Of a stretch of DNA of 64,000 nt, positions 23,707 to 33,269 are shown piece by piece. The notes below the pieces were generated by a model. The model did not search any database, was not told the origin of the DNA, and was given only the letters and a program-made list of their open reading frames with translations. A program made the position numbers and the translations under genes. Source of the DNA: Bacillus sp. cl95 (GTDB lineage Bacteria; Bacillota; Bacilli; Bacillales; Cytobacillaceae); contig NZ_FOYF01000006.1 in the NCBI RefSeq assembly GCF_900115925.1, forward strand, positions 235,448 through 299,447, in the 5' to 3' direction. Position 1 is the first letter of the stretch. Each line of letters opens with the position of its first letter.

Positions 23707-26067
23707 ATGGGAAAAACATTACATCCGGGACCACAAAAAAAGGCATTAATGCCGTCACCAAAGCATTGGGTTAGTCCGATTCCTTTTGGTCTTGGCAAAA
23801 TAAAGCCGAAACATATGAGAGATACAGCAAAGATTTTATGGGATAACAGAGATAATCTTGGATATGCCACTAACATCCTTACAAAAGGTGTATGTGATGG
23901 TTGTGCACTGGGCGTTTCTGGGCTTTATGATCAAACATTAACAGGTCCGCATATTTGTACAACAAGATTAAATGTAATCCGCTTAAATACAGTAGGTGCG
24001 ATTAAACCTGAAATCCTTCATGCTGATATCGATGAATTAAGAAAATATGACAGCACCGAACTTCGAAAGCTGGGCCGCATCCCCTATCCGATGATTCGCA
24101 GAAAGGGAGAGCGCAAGTTTTCTCGTATCACGTATGACGAAGCAATGGATATGATTGCTAAAAAAATGAAAAAGCTTGACCCTAAACAGTACGCCTTTTA
24201 CCTAACAAGCCGTGGGATTACAAATGAATCTTACTATGTAGCAGGAAAGGTTTCCCGTTTTCTTGGGACAAACAATATTGACAATGCGAGCCGCATTTGT
24301 CATTCACCATCCAAAACAGCGTTGAAAAGATCAATTGGTGTAGGGGCTTCCACTTCCAACTATCTCGATTGGATTGGCACTAACGTCCTTTTATTCTGGG
24401 GCTCTGTTGCATCCAACAGTTCACCGGTATCAACGAAATATATGCTTGAAGCTAAGAAAAAGGGTACGAAGATTATCGTCGTGAACCCTTATAGAGAACC
24501 GGCAATGGATAAGTATTGGATCCCTTCCAATCCAGAATCAGCTTTATTTGGTACAAAAATTGCCGATGACTTCTATCAAGTCAATATCGGTGGAGATATC
24601 GCCTTCATGCACGGTATCATGAAGCATTGGTTTGATATGGAAGCGAAAAAACATGGTTCAGCCATTAATTATGAGTTTGTGAATGAGCATGTAAACGGTT
24701 ATGACGAATTAAAAGCAACCGTACAGGAACAATCTTGGGATGCCATCGTCTTATCTTCAGGTGTGCCAAAAGAACGCATCATTGAACTTGCTGAGCTTCT
24801 TGCTAAAAGCAAAAACGCTGTATATGCTTGGGCTTTAGGATTAACAATGCATGCTTTTGCTACAGATAACATTTCACAAGTAGCAAACCTTGCGTTACTC
24901 CGTGGACATCTTGGCCGTAAATACGCTGGACTCATGCCATTCCGTGGTCACTCTTCTGTACAAGGAAGTGGCGAAATGGGGGCAGATCCATTTGTACTCC
25001 CTGGCGGAGATTTCTATGGAGAAAACGTTGATCGCATTGAAAAGCTATGGAATTTTGAACTGCCGAAATGGCAAGGAGATATCGTAGGAGTAACGCTCGA
25101 AAATATCTTACTACCAGATGACCATGAGCGAAAAATTAAACTTTATTACTTGTCTGGAGGCAACTTCCTCGAAACAATGCCAGATCCAAACTTCGTTGAA
25201 AAAGCATTGTCAGAGCTCGAGATTCGTGTTCACCAAGATATTATCCTAAACACTTCCACTCTTGTTGACGCAAAAGAAGCTGTCATCTTGCTTCCTGCAA
25301 AAACAAGATACGAACAAGAAGGTGGCGGAACGTCTACTTCTACTGAGAGAATGGTTTATTTTAGCCCTGAAATTGAGGGCAATAAGAATATGGTTGAAGA
25401 AGCACGTGCAGAGTGGAAAATGTACATCGATTTAGCGAAAAAAGTGAAGCCTGAAACGGCTCATTTAGTAGATTTTAAGGATGCGCAAGAAATTCGAAAT
25501 GAAATCGCCTTGGCTAATCCGAACTATGACGGCATTCAGCATCTAAAAAAAGCAGGAGATGTCTTCCAGTGGGGCGGTGCCTGGTTATGTGAGGATGGAA
25601 TCTGCCCGACTCCAGATGGAAAAGGAAATCTCATACCGGTTGAAATTCCAGACCTAGGCAAAAAAGAAGGTCAATTCATCGTAACATCACGTCGCGGTAA
25701 ACAATTTAACAGCATGGTCTATAGCGAAGTCGATCCTCAAAATGGTGCAGGCCGTTATGATGTGTTGATAAACGCAGAGGACGCACACAAATTGAGCATT
25801 GCTGAAGGCGAAGGAATTGTTTTATACAATGGCTTTGGTGTATTCCAAGGAAGAGCAAAGTTCGTTGAAATCGCACCAGGAAATGTAGAAGTACATTTCC
25901 CAGAAGGCAACTTCCTTTTACCAAGAGGACGTTACGAAAAATACGCAGGGATTCCTGATTACAACATCACAGTTACCGTTGAAAAAGCAGACCGCTTCAA
26001 CGCCCGCAAAGATGTCGAATACAACGAAAAGCGAATTGAAGAAGATGAAATCGATGCACCGGCATAA
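23707..26067 (+). CDS. FdhF/YdeP-family molybdopterin oxidoreductase (formate dehydrogenase-like)
   Basis: A 786-residue bis-MGD enzyme of the YdeP/YoaE branch. The N-terminal region has Cys in GVCDGCALG and HICTTRLN, resembling an incomplete [4Fe-4S] site. The position of the catalytic Sec/Cys of formate dehydrogenases is RICHSPS here, so Cys rather than selenocysteine. The C-terminal molydopterin dinucleotide-binding domain (about 650-770) includes FIVTSRRGKQFNSMVY. The substrate of this branch is not settled; E. coli YdeP is linked to acid resistance. ATG 23707 follows GGGAG. Flanking moaA, fdhD and the structured leader support cofactor-dependent function. Confidence 0.88.
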   Translation: MGKTLHPGPQKKALMPSPKHWVSPIPFGLGKIKPKHMRDTAKILWDNRDNLGYATNILTKGVCDGCALGVSGLYDQTLTGPHICTTRLNVIRLNTVGAIKPEILHADIDELRKYDSTELRKLGRIPYPMIRRKGERKFSRITYDEAMDMIAKKMKKLDPKQYAFYLTSRGITNESYYVAGKVSRFLGTNNIDNASRICHSPSKTALKRSIGVGASTSNYLDWIGTNVLLFWGSVASNSSPVSTKYMLEAKKKGTKIIVVNPYREPAMDKYWIPSNPESALFGTKIADDFYQVNIGGDIAFMHGIMKHWFDMEAKKHGSAINYEFVNEHVNGYDELKATVQEQSWDAIVLSSGVPKERIIELAELLAKSKNAVYAWALGLTMHAFATDNISQVANLALLRGHLGRKYAGLMPFRGHSSVQGSGEMGADPFVLPGGDFYGENVDRIEKLWNFELPKWQGDIVGVTLENILLPDDHERKIKLYYLSGGNFLETMPDPNFVEKALSELEIRVHQDIILNTSTLVDAKEAVILLPAKTRYEQEGGGTSTSTERMVYFSPEIEGNKNMVEEARAEWKMYIDLAKKVKPETAHLVDFKDAQEIRNEIALANPNYDGIQHLKKAGDVFQWGGAWLCEDGICPTPDGKGNLIPVEIPDLGKKEGQFIVTSRRGKQFNSMVYSEVDPQNGAGRYDVLINAEDAHKLSIAEGEGIVLYNGFGVFQGRAKFVEIAPGNVEVHFPEGNFLLPRGRYEKYAGIPDYNITVTVEKADRFNARKDVEYNEKRIEEDEIDAPA

Positions 26068-26153
26068 ATTAAAAAAAGATACTGTGTAAAAAGTAATATT
26101 TAACATCTATTTTCCCCCCTTAATTCCGAAGGTAGGTTGTAGAAGAATTTCTA

Positions 26154-26236
26154 TTTGTGTAACTGTAGACTTTATTTGTGTAAATTGCCGTTTCATTTGT
26201 GTAAAACCCGGTTTCTTTTGTGAATGCGCCTTTCAG
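26154..26236. repeat. Degenerate tandem array, exactly 21-nt period (array c)
   Basis: Four units each begin TTTGTG(TAA) and differ in the second half, for example TTTGTGTAAATTGCCGTTTCA; unit starts are exactly 21 bases apart. Lies between the oxidoreductase stop and the partial repeat A. Confidence 0.68.
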
Positions 26237-26242
26237 TTAACT

Positions 26243-26290
26243 GGCTGGGCGCTGGAGCTAGACAGTTGTCTCCGTTACTTTCTTATATAG
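26243..26290 (+). repeat. Interspersed repeat, family A, 3' fragment
   Basis: Contains GGGCGCTGGAGCTAGACAGT and the trailing ACTTTCTTATATAG of the full copy at 3165-3347; the 5' three quarters are missing. Confidence 0.75.
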
Positions 26291-26297
26291 TAAGCAA

Positions 26298-26340
26298 AAC
26301 AAACAAGCAAGCGTCCGCTACAGGACACTTGCTTGTTTTT
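26298..26340. terminator. Bidirectional terminator between convergent genes
   Basis: AAACAAGCAAGCGTCC pairs with GGACACTTGCTTGTTT (one mismatch) with T-runs on both strands. Confidence 0.85.
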
Positions 26341-26346
26341 GTTTTT

Positions 26347-27480
26347 CTACTTATATAAAGGAATCTTAATATCGTCACCAATTTCGAGCATGCAGTCCGC
26401 TTTATTTTTTACCGGAGCGAAAATCATTAAATATTCATCCATTTCGCCTTCTACTTCACCCTTGTTAAAGATTGGCTCCACTTTTTCGCCAGCAGATTTC
26501 AAAAATACACCAGATTTTTTTTCATCAACAATATACCCTTTTTGTTTATCAATCATACGTGCATTCATGTACTGACTTTCAAGTTTGCTCCTAACTTTAT
26601 ATTCCATACCATTTTCATCTTTAAGAAGCTTCGTATCTGATCCAGTCACCACCACTCTTGTCTCCAGATCCGAAAATTCTACCTGTTTAATCGTGTACGT
26701 TTCACCTTGAAAAGTAAATTCGGTATTCAATACTAATGTTTCTCTATCTGAAGTGGCAGATGGATCTAACTTGAAATGAACTGGCCATACTGTTTCTACT
26801 TTTTTTGATTTTTGCTCTTCATAAATGGTCAAATTCTCAATTTCCAACCGAATGTCTTGCCCTTCATACTCTTTAATCGATTCAAAAGATAACGCCTTTG
26901 CTACCTTATTTTCTTTACTGTCATAGTACCTGCTTCCCCAACCAACATTATCTAGCGAGATTTTCTTTCCGTCTTGTAAAATGAGATTAATTTTACTATC
27001 TCCTTCAAAGTTATCGATATAATAGTTTTTCAAATCAGTACCTTCACTTCGATATGTTAAAAGTAGCTTTGTTTCTTTATCGTCGGTCAACACATTTTGG
27101 AATTGCACCGTAATATCATGCTCTTTATCATAATAGGTTTGATTAATAAATTGACCAATTCCTAAATCCAGAGCACTCTTTAAACCTTTATCATCAATAT
27201 GTTCACTTGAAAAAAGCTTATCGTACATTTCTTGAATAGCTGCAAATGCCGGAGTAAAGGTAAAGGTTGAAACAGCAATCAAGCAAACGGCAGCAGCGAT
27301 TGAAAGCCTTTTGTAAAGAGGTTTTTTCTTTTTTTGCGAGCTGCCGTTACTTAGCATAACAACTTTTTTGTTTCCCGCTTCTTCGTTTTTTAGTATATTG
27401 TACTGGATTTGTTCCCAAACATCAGGTACCTGTTGTTCAATTGCTTTGTCCAAATGCTTCAAGATTTTTTCCTTTTCCAT
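26347..27480 (-). CDS. DUF4179-type anti-sigma factor
   Basis: A 377-residue membrane protein. A cytoplasmic N-terminus (about residues 1-58) precedes one transmembrane helix (LSIAAAVCLIAVSTFTFTPAFAA); an extracellular domain of about 300 residues follows. The pattern matches DUF4179 proteins, which are anti-sigma factors of adjacent ECF sigma genes. The gene lies 12 bases downstream of the sigma factor gene, so co-expression and direct binding are expected. The inducing signal is unknown. Confidence 0.85.
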   Translation of the reverse strand: MEKEKILKHLDKAIEQQVPDVWEQIQYNILKNEEAGNKKVVMLSNGSSQKKKKPLYKRLSIAAAVCLIAVSTFTFTPAFAAIQEMYDKLFSSEHIDDKGLKSALDLGIGQFINQTYYDKEHDITVQFQNVLTDDKETKLLLTYRSEGTDLKNYYIDNFEGDSKINLILQDGKKISLDNVGWGSRYYDSKENKVAKALSFESIKEYEGQDIRLEIENLTIYEEQKSKKVETVWPVHFKLDPSATSDRETLVLNTEFTFQGETYTIKQVEFSDLETRVVVTGSDTKLLKDENGMEYKVRSKLESQYMNARMIDKQKGYIVDEKKSGVFLKSAGEKVEPIFNKGEVEGEMDEYLMIFAPVKNKADCMLEIGDDIKIPLYK

Positions 27481-27492
27481 TAAAATTCCTCC

Positions 27493-28002
27493 TCACTCTA
27501 ATCCCGTTCTCAGCTTTTTTAACGCACGTCGGTACTTCCAAAGCACTGTCCCTAATGGCATTTCAACAATTTTGGCAATCTCTCTGTGTTTCATCCCTGA
27601 TATATCCTTAAGAATGACAATCTGCCTCTCCTCGCTATCGAGCAACTCCAAGTATTTAGATAACACCATTCTATCTAGAGGATCTTCAGATAAATATTGT
27701 GCTCGTTCAAAATAATCATCATCAAAACCGGTTATTTCCCGCTTCTTTTTACGGTAAAGATCTAGAGAAGTGTTCCTTGTTACGCTAATCAGCCAAGCCC
27801 TAACATTTGAAATTTCTTGATGCTGCCTGTACTGATAAAGTTTAATAAACACTTCCTGAAGTACGTCTTCTGCCAATTCACTGTCTCTTAAAATGGATAG
27901 TGCCATCGCAAATACATGCTTCTTATGTTCGTTGAATAATTGTTTGAATTCATCCATGTTATCCATGGAATTTTCTGATTGACGTAAACTTGATGGAACC
28001 AT
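27493..28002 (-). CDS. ECF RNA polymerase sigma factor
   Basis: A 169-residue group IV sigma factor. Region 2 is visible in SELAEDVLQEVFIKLYQYR and NVRAWLISVTRNTSLDLYRKKKRE (DNA melting and -10 recognition), region 4 in MKHREIAKIVEMPLGTVLWKYRRALKKLR (-35 recognition helix). ATG 28002 was chosen for its AAAGGAGG site at correct spacing; the longer frame adds 11 residues without one. It heads an operon with the DUF4179 anti-sigma gene. A CGTC motif about 25 bases upstream is a possible ECF -10 element, but the -35 is unclear. Confidence 0.92.
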   Translation of the reverse strand: MVPSSLRQSENSMDNMDEFKQLFNEHKKHVFAMALSILRDSELAEDVLQEVFIKLYQYRQHQEISNVRAWLISVTRNTSLDLYRKKKREITGFDDDYFERAQYLSEDPLDRMVLSKYLELLDSEERQIVILKDISGMKHREIAKIVEMPLGTVLWKYRRALKKLRTGLE

Positions 28003-28119
28003 GTTCCGCCTCCTTTCACTAAGTAGACGCACCAACTTATCCTTTTATTGGTAAAAAATATATTTTTCTATTTAACTTCTGATTTCCATCGAATGTTCAT
28101 CCCTACTAAAAGATATACA

Positions 28120-28158
28120 AACATGAAAAAGCACTACTTCATATAAAGAAGTAATGCT
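28120..28158 (-). terminator. Terminator of the first GNAT acetyltransferase gene
   Basis: AAGCATTACTTC pairs with GAAGTAGTGCTT and five T follow on the minus strand, just past the stop. Confidence 0.85.
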
Positions 28159-28167
28159 TCTAAATCG

Positions 28168-28713
28168 TTATCCATTAAATCTTCCCATCAGAATCGTATT
28201 GTAGTAATTCCCATCAGAAAGAAGTTTGTCCTTTTTCAAAATGCCTTCGGTTTCAAAACCATATTTTTCATAGAGTTTAATCGCTTTTTCATTGGTTTCA
28301 AGTACAGTTAAAGTGATCTTCTTTATTCCATTTGAATCAGCCCATCGAATGGATTCCTTAAGAAACTCTTTTCCTATGCCATATCCCCAAAATTCTTTTA
28401 ATACACAAACCCCAAATTCGACTTTATGAGCATTTCTTTTTAACTTGCTTCCTGCACATCTGGAAAAACCTACGATTCTTCCATCTACATCAGCAACTAA
28501 AAATTGGTTATTAATACTCTCTGTATCGTCCTTAATGATCTGCTTAAAACCAGATTCATCTATGTAAGCCTCGCCCTTTTCTCTCTCTAAATTCTCTGTT
28601 TCTCCATCAATCTGCAATCTTACTTCAGACAGGTTTTTCGCATCTTCTTCCACTGCAGACCTTATCATATAGCTTAATCCATTAATATAGCATTCTTTTT
28701 GATTAACAATCAT
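28168..28713 (-). CDS. GNAT-family N-acetyltransferase
   Basis: A 181-residue acyl-CoA transferase. The acetyl-CoA motif is VLKEFWGYGIGKEFLKESIRWA, followed by the C-terminal beta-strand and helix KLYEKYGFETEGILKKDKL, as in RimJ/RimL-like members. Substrate unknown. GGGGAGA precedes ATG 28713. It lies 25 bases downstream of a second GNAT gene on the same strand and probably shares its transcript. Confidence 0.88.
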   Translation of the reverse strand: MIVNQKECYINGLSYMIRSAVEEDAKNLSEVRLQIDGETENLEREKGEAYIDESGFKQIIKDDTESINNQFLVADVDGRIVGFSRCAGSKLKRNAHKVEFGVCVLKEFWGYGIGKEFLKESIRWADSNGIKKITLTVLETNEKAIKLYEKYGFETEGILKKDKLLSDGNYYNTILMGRFNG

Positions 28714-28738
28714 TCTTTTCTCCCCACTTCATCAGACT

Positions 28739-29191
28739 TTAAGGTTTCAAAATTAGCTCATGTGTTACGTTCGGATGAATCGAACATCTATGAAACCCAA
28801 ACACATTATAAAATCGATCCGCTTCCTCTGTTTTTGTATTTAATACTAAAATCTCATAATGTTGTTTTGCCTCTGAAACGATCGTGTTCAATAATAGTGT
28901 CCCGATGCCGCTTCTTCGATAATCAGTAGCCACATAAAACCTTCTTAATCGGCCAATTTTATGATTATTGGAAAATGGATCGATATTCAGACCTCCTATT
29001 GCTATTAGGCTGCCTTGTTCATTATAGACACCATACAAGGCCTCCCCCTTCTGATTGAAGGTATTTTCACCTTTTTCATAATCATCTACTAATCTGCCAA
29101 GCATACGAAAACCAGCTTCCTGACTTTCTTTTACTAGATGGGATAGATCAACATCCAACAAATTCTCTATCCTTTTTACTTCAAAGCCCAT
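28739..29191 (-). CDS. GNAT-family N-acetyltransferase
   Basis: A 150-residue protein with the acetyl-CoA-binding turn FYVATDYRRSGIGTLLLNTIVSEAK and a C-terminal strand FYNVFGFHRC. Acceptor substrate unknown. First gene of a two-gene run of unrelated GNAT proteins. Confidence 0.87.
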   Translation of the reverse strand: MGFEVKRIENLLDVDLSHLVKESQEAGFRMLGRLVDDYEKGENTFNQKGEALYGVYNEQGSLIAIGGLNIDPFSNNHKIGRLRRFYVATDYRRSGIGTLLLNTIVSEAKQHYEILVLNTKTEEADRFYNVFGFHRCSIHPNVTHELILKP

Positions 29192-29280
29192 CCTGCTTCA
29201 CCTTCCAATAATTACAATATATAATTCTATTATACATAAGACAATATACTTGGAAAAATTAACTAGGATAGATAAAGATA

Positions 29281-29312
29281 AAAAAAGAGCAATGGTTATT
29301 TTCATAACCATC
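29281..29312 (-). terminator. Terminator of the MATE transporter gene
   Basis: GATGGTTAT pairs with ATAACCATT around a 4-base loop; seven T follow on the minus strand. Confidence 0.85.
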
Positions 29313-29318
29313 ACTCCT

Positions 29319-30683
29319 TTAAACTGCATTCACTGACACAGGTTCATTTTTAACAAAGCTTTTCGTTTCCCAAACTCTGCTTCTCCATCTAAATAACATG
29401 ATCAGTCCCCTGAACCACTCATCGGCGATGAAGGAAATCCAAACCCCTACCAGACCTAAGCCAAAGTGAATTCCTAGAACGTATGAAATAGTCACACTGA
29501 CTCCTAACATAGAAAGAATCCCCATATAGACTGGAAACTTTACATCTCCTGCGGCTTTTAAAGAGTTGATGATAACGAGATTAAAAGCGCGACCCGGTTC
29601 TAAAATAATCGTCAATAGCATTAAGGTTACGCCCATTGCGATAATCTCTTGGTTATCGGTGAAAATGGAAAACACAGGGCGTGCAATCAAGTAGCAAACC
29701 GTTGCCATAACTGTCGTTAAAACAAGGGAGATCTTGAGGCTATTGATGCACCTTTTATAAGCCGAATCATACTCATTTGCGCCGATCATGTATCCGACCA
29801 TTATTCTCGTTCCCTCACTGATGGAAATACTGAATACAAGTACAACCATCATCAAGTTCCAAGCATATACCTTCGTGGTCAGCGAGTCCGTTCCCATTTC
29901 AGCAATAAAATAGGTAATGATGATTTGCGAAGCATTGTATGCCAAATGTTCTCCCGCAGAAGGCACACCAATCTTCAACAAGTTTTTCAGATGACCTTTT
30001 GGTAAACCCATGAATTTACGGAAAGGCAATGGTTCTTCAATGCGTTTAAATAAGAGAACAATAATGACAACAAGACCAATCATACGGCTCACGATTGTTG
30101 ACAAGGCGACACCTTCAACGCCCAGAACAGGCATTCCAAATAGACCAAAGATAAAGATGGAATTTCCCACGACATTTAAGATGTTCATGCCAATAGTTAC
30201 AAACATCGAGTCTCTCGTAAATCCATAACTCCTAAGAATAGCACCCACCGTCATGATCAACGCTTCGACGAACATAAATCCGCCAACAATATTCAAATAG
30301 CTCCTGGCCTGAGGCATTAATTCTGCAGGCAAGTTCATCATGGAAAGCAGCGGTTTGCTGAAGAAAAAAACAAAGGCGCTGATGACCAATCCGAAAGCCA
30401 AATTCGCTAAAATTGCGAGAACAGCGATTTCTGAGGCACTTTTCCTCAAATTTGCCCCAAGATTCTGCGCGACCAAGATGGCTGTTCCTGTTGCAACAAA
30501 ACCAAACATAACAATAAGCACATATAAGATTTGATTCGACACGCCGACCGCTGCTACAGCTGAATCACTGAACATCGATAGCATAAGCGTATCACTATTT
30601 CCCATGAACATATGCAAGAGCATTTCAATAAAAATAGGCCAAGTCAATGCAAAAAGGGTCATTTTTTGTGCAGTTGTCTTCAG
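29319..30683 (-). CDS. MATE-family multidrug efflux transporter
   Basis: A polytopic membrane protein (about 455 residues, 12 helices in two homologous halves) that exports drugs using an ion gradient. TLFALTWPIFIEMLLHMFMGNSDTLMLS in helix 1 and AVAAVGVSNQILYV are typical. The start is odd: the ATG at 30710 comes before the AAAGGGGGG site, and seven bases after that site is CTG at 30683, where relatives would have Met (reading KTTAQKM next). ATG 30662 is the next canonical choice. CTG is given here as the most likely initiation point, by inference. Divergent from an AraC regulator. Confidence 0.85.
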   Translation of the reverse strand: MKTTAQKMTLFALTWPIFIEMLLHMFMGNSDTLMLSMFSDSAVAAVGVSNQILYVLIVMFGFVATGTAILVAQNLGANLRKSASEIAVLAILANLAFGLVISAFVFFFSKPLLSMMNLPAELMPQARSYLNIVGGFMFVEALIMTVGAILRSYGFTRDSMFVTIGMNILNVVGNSIFIFGLFGMPVLGVEGVALSTIVSRMIGLVVIIVLLFKRIEEPLPFRKFMGLPKGHLKNLLKIGVPSAGEHLAYNASQIIITYFIAEMGTDSLTTKVYAWNLMMVVLVFSISISEGTRIMVGYMIGANEYDSAYKRCINSLKISLVLTTVMATVCYLIARPVFSIFTDNQEIIAMGVTLMLLTIILEPGRAFNLVIINSLKAAGDVKFPVYMGILSMLGVSVTISYVLGIHFGLGLVGVWISFIADEWFRGLIMLFRWRSRVWETKSFVKNEPVSVNAV

Positions 30684-30828
30684 TTTGAGTCCCCCCTTTA
30701 GTTGATGCATGAATTCATTTTAAGAATGATTGTCATAACCCTTACTAGTTTAGCTTCATGTCATTATAATAGGAAGAGAGGAAACCGATATTTTTTGGAA
30801 AATCCCGACTTATTCTTTGGAGGTAAAC

Positions 30829-31716
30829 ATGTCCTTTTTAACTTTTTCTATCCCTCCCTTTCCAACCCTCATCAAAGCTGGTGACTTTGTTTTTCAAAAA
30901 GGAACGAAGCATTTTAAGCGGACATATACGGTTTTTGATCTTTTGTATGTAAGAACCGGAACACTCTACATAACGGAAGACAATAAGAAATACGAGGTTA
31001 GCGAAGGGCAATATCTCATTCTAAGACCAGGGCTGGAGCACTTTGGTCATAAGAACAGTCTTGTTACCACAGAGATATACTGGCTTCATTTTCAAATGGA
31101 AGGCAACTACTCCATCCAAGAGGAATCCGTGCTAAACTGGGCGGCTGTTCTTAAAGATGAAAGTACATATACAGAACCCGCTCGGTATATATTTAAAATT
31201 CCATGCTACGGCGAGGTGGAACACTTGGAATATATCGATAAACTTTTTGAAAACATCGTGAGTTTAGCTGACATCCAAACTCCAGAGTATCCATTAAGAC
31301 AGCAAATTTATTTCAATGACCTTATTTTACAGCTTCAAATAGAAGCAATGAGGATTCCTTCAGCAACTGAGAGATTATGTGAGGATGCACTAAAATATAT
31401 TCGGAAGAATTTCCAGAAGGATATCAATATGGAGGATATATCTAAAGAGTTGCTTTTTCATCCCGACTATATCACAAGATGTATGCAAAAAACGTTGGGA
31501 ATGAGCCCAGTTCAATACTTGAATCACTACCGGATATCACAGGCAAAAAGACTTCTTGTCACAACAAATGATAAGGTCATGACCATTTCGCATGAAGTTG
31601 GGATTTCCGACCACACCTATTTTTCTAAGTTATTTAAGAAATATGAAGGCACTACGCCTCTAGAGTATAGGAAGATGATCCAGCGTATCAGAATAGATGA
31701 TGCACCTTCTAATTAA
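30829..31716 (+). CDS. AraC-family transcriptional regulator
   Basis: A 295-residue regulator. The N-terminal part (about 15-95) is a cupin-like sensing domain (DLLYVRTGTLYI, GQYLILRPGLEHFGH). The C-terminal 100 residues carry the double helix-turn-helix: NMEDISKELLFHPDYITRCMQKTLGMSPVQYLNHYRISQAKRLL and ISDHTYFSKLFKKYEGTTPLEYRK. ATG 30829 follows GGAGG; an earlier TTG would overlap it. It faces away from the MATE pump gene, so it may control that pump. Confidence 0.9.
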   Translation: MSFLTFSIPPFPTLIKAGDFVFQKGTKHFKRTYTVFDLLYVRTGTLYITEDNKKYEVSEGQYLILRPGLEHFGHKNSLVTTEIYWLHFQMEGNYSIQEESVLNWAAVLKDESTYTEPARYIFKIPCYGEVEHLEYIDKLFENIVSLADIQTPEYPLRQQIYFNDLILQLQIEAMRIPSATERLCEDALKYIRKNFQKDINMEDISKELLFHPDYITRCMQKTLGMSPVQYLNHYRISQAKRLLVTTNDKVMTISHEVGISDHTYFSKLFKKYEGTTPLEYRKMIQRIRIDDAPSN

Positions 31717-31738
31717 TAGCGATTTTCAACAAACATAA

Positions 31739-31777
31739 AAAAACGGAAAGGAACTCAATGAGCTCCTTTCCGTTTTT
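31739..31777. terminator. Bidirectional terminator between AraC gene and aldehyde dehydrogenase gene
   Basis: AAAAAACGGAAAGGA pairs with TCCTTTCCGTTTTTT, with T-runs on both strands. Confidence 0.9.
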
Positions 31778-31784
31778 TATTATT

Positions 31785-33269
31785 TTATTTCATTGAGATC
31801 CAAACACTTTTCACTTCTGTATAGTTTTCAAGTGCGTAAGATCCCATTTCACGGCCAATTCCAGATTGCTTGTATCCACCGAATGGAGATGCTGCATCAA
31901 ATGCATTGTAGCAGTTTACCCAAACTGTTCCAGCACGTAGTTTGTTTGAGATGTAATGTGCCTTAGCAACATCACGAGTCCAAACACCTGCTGCCAATCC
32001 GTACTCGCTACTGTTAGCACGAGCAATTAACTCGTCAATGTCATCGTACGGCATTGCAGAAATAACTGGTCCAAAGATTTCTTCTTTAGCAATCGTCATT
32101 TCATCGCGTACATCAGCAAAGATTGTTGGAGATACGAAATAGCCTTGTTCTTGAGGCTTAGTTCCACCAGCAACAAGCTGTGCACCTTCGCTAATACCTT
32201 TTTCAATATAACCAAGTACACGTTTTTGCTGTTCTGCAGAAACGAGTGGACCAATTTGTGTATCAGCATGAATTCCGGCACCTTGCTTAATCTTTTGCGC
32301 ATGTGCAGCCATATCAGCTACTACATTATCAAACTGCTTCTTCTGAATGAAGACGCGTGAACCTGCACAGCAAACTTGGCCTTGGTTGAACATTACTCCA
32401 TTAACTGCTCCAGGGATTGCTTTTGATAAATCAGCATCAGGAAGAATGATGTTCGGTGACTTACCACCAAGCTCAAGTGTAACACGCTTCAAAGTTTTAG
32501 AAGCATTTGCCATGATCATCTTTCCTACTTCAGTAGAACCAGTGAAAGCGATCTTATCAACTAATGGATGGTCGACAAGCGGTTGGCCAGCTGTTTCACC
32601 AAAACCAGGAACGATATTGACAACACCAGCAGGGAAACCAGCTTCTTGCATTAATTCAGCTAAGTAAAGTGCTGATAATGGAGTTTGCTCAGCAGGTTTT
32701 AGAACGACTGTACATCCAGTTGCAAGGGCAGCTCCAAGCTTCCACATTGCCATTAGAAGTGGGAAGTTCCAAGGGATGATTTGTCCAACTACCCCAACAG
32801 CCTCATGGCGTGTGTAGTTAAAGAAAGGTCCGCTTACAGGAATAGTCTGGCCAACGATCTTCGTGCTCCAGCCTGCATAATAGCGCATATGCTCAACAGC
32901 TAAAGGAACGTCCGCATTAGATGTTTCACTGATTGGCTTACCATTATCCAAAGTTTCTAACTGTGCCAATTCCTCAGCATTCGCTTCCATTAAATCAGCA
33001 AGTTTGTACATAAGGCGGCTGCGGCTAGCTGCACTCATTTTTGACCATGGGCCTTCATCGAAAGCTTTACGAGCAGCTTTAACAGCTAAATCAATATCTT
33101 CTGCACCAGCTTCATAAACACTAGCTAATACTTCACCAGTAGCTGGATTGTACGTATCGAAAGTTTTTTGAGATTTACTCTCAACAAATTCACCATTAAT
33201 AAATAACTTTTTCTTTCCAACTAAGAACTTTTCTACCTTTTCTTTTAAACCTACAGCTAGTTGACTCAT
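31785..33269 (-). CDS. NAD-dependent aldehyde dehydrogenase
   Basis: A 494-residue ALDH superfamily enzyme that oxidises aldehydes to acids. GSTEVGKMI is the NAD-binding turn, the general base Glu is in [12 protein letters not shown] and the nucleophilic Cys in [12 protein letters not shown]. The [22 protein letters not shown] segment and size are closest to the DhaS/betaine-aldehyde type. ATG 33269 follows AGGAGGAG. Monocistronic, with a shared bidirectional terminator. Exact substrate unknown. Confidence 0.94.
   Translation of the reverse strand: MSQLAVGLKEKVEKFLVGKKKLFINGEFVESKSQKTFDTYNPATGEVLASVYEAGAEDIDLAVKAARKAFDEGPWSKMSAASRSRLMYKLADLMEANAEELAQLETLDNGKPISETSNADVPLAVEHMRYYAGWSTKIVGQTIPVSGPFFNYTRHEAVGVVGQIIPWNFPLLMAMWKLGAALATGCTVVLKPAEQTPLSALYLAELMQEAGFPAGVVNIVPGFGETAGQPLVDHPLVDKIAFTGSTEVGKMIMANASKTLKRVTLELGGKSPNIILPDADLSKAIPGAVNGVMFNQGQVCCAGSRVFIQKKQFDNVVADMAAHAQKIKQGAGIHADTQIGPLVSAEQQKRVLGYIEKGISEGAQLVAGGTKPQEQGYFVSPTIFADVRDEMTIAKEEIFGPVISAMPYDDIDELIARANSSEYGLAAGVWTRDVAKAHYISNKLRAGTVWVNCYNAFDAASPFGGYKQSGIGREMGSYALENYTEVKSVWISMK

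Noticed and set aside
24292..24312. Selenocysteine codon in the formate dehydrogenase-like enzyme.
   Set aside because: The corresponding residue is encoded by TGT (Cys) in RICHSPS; no in-frame TGA is present.
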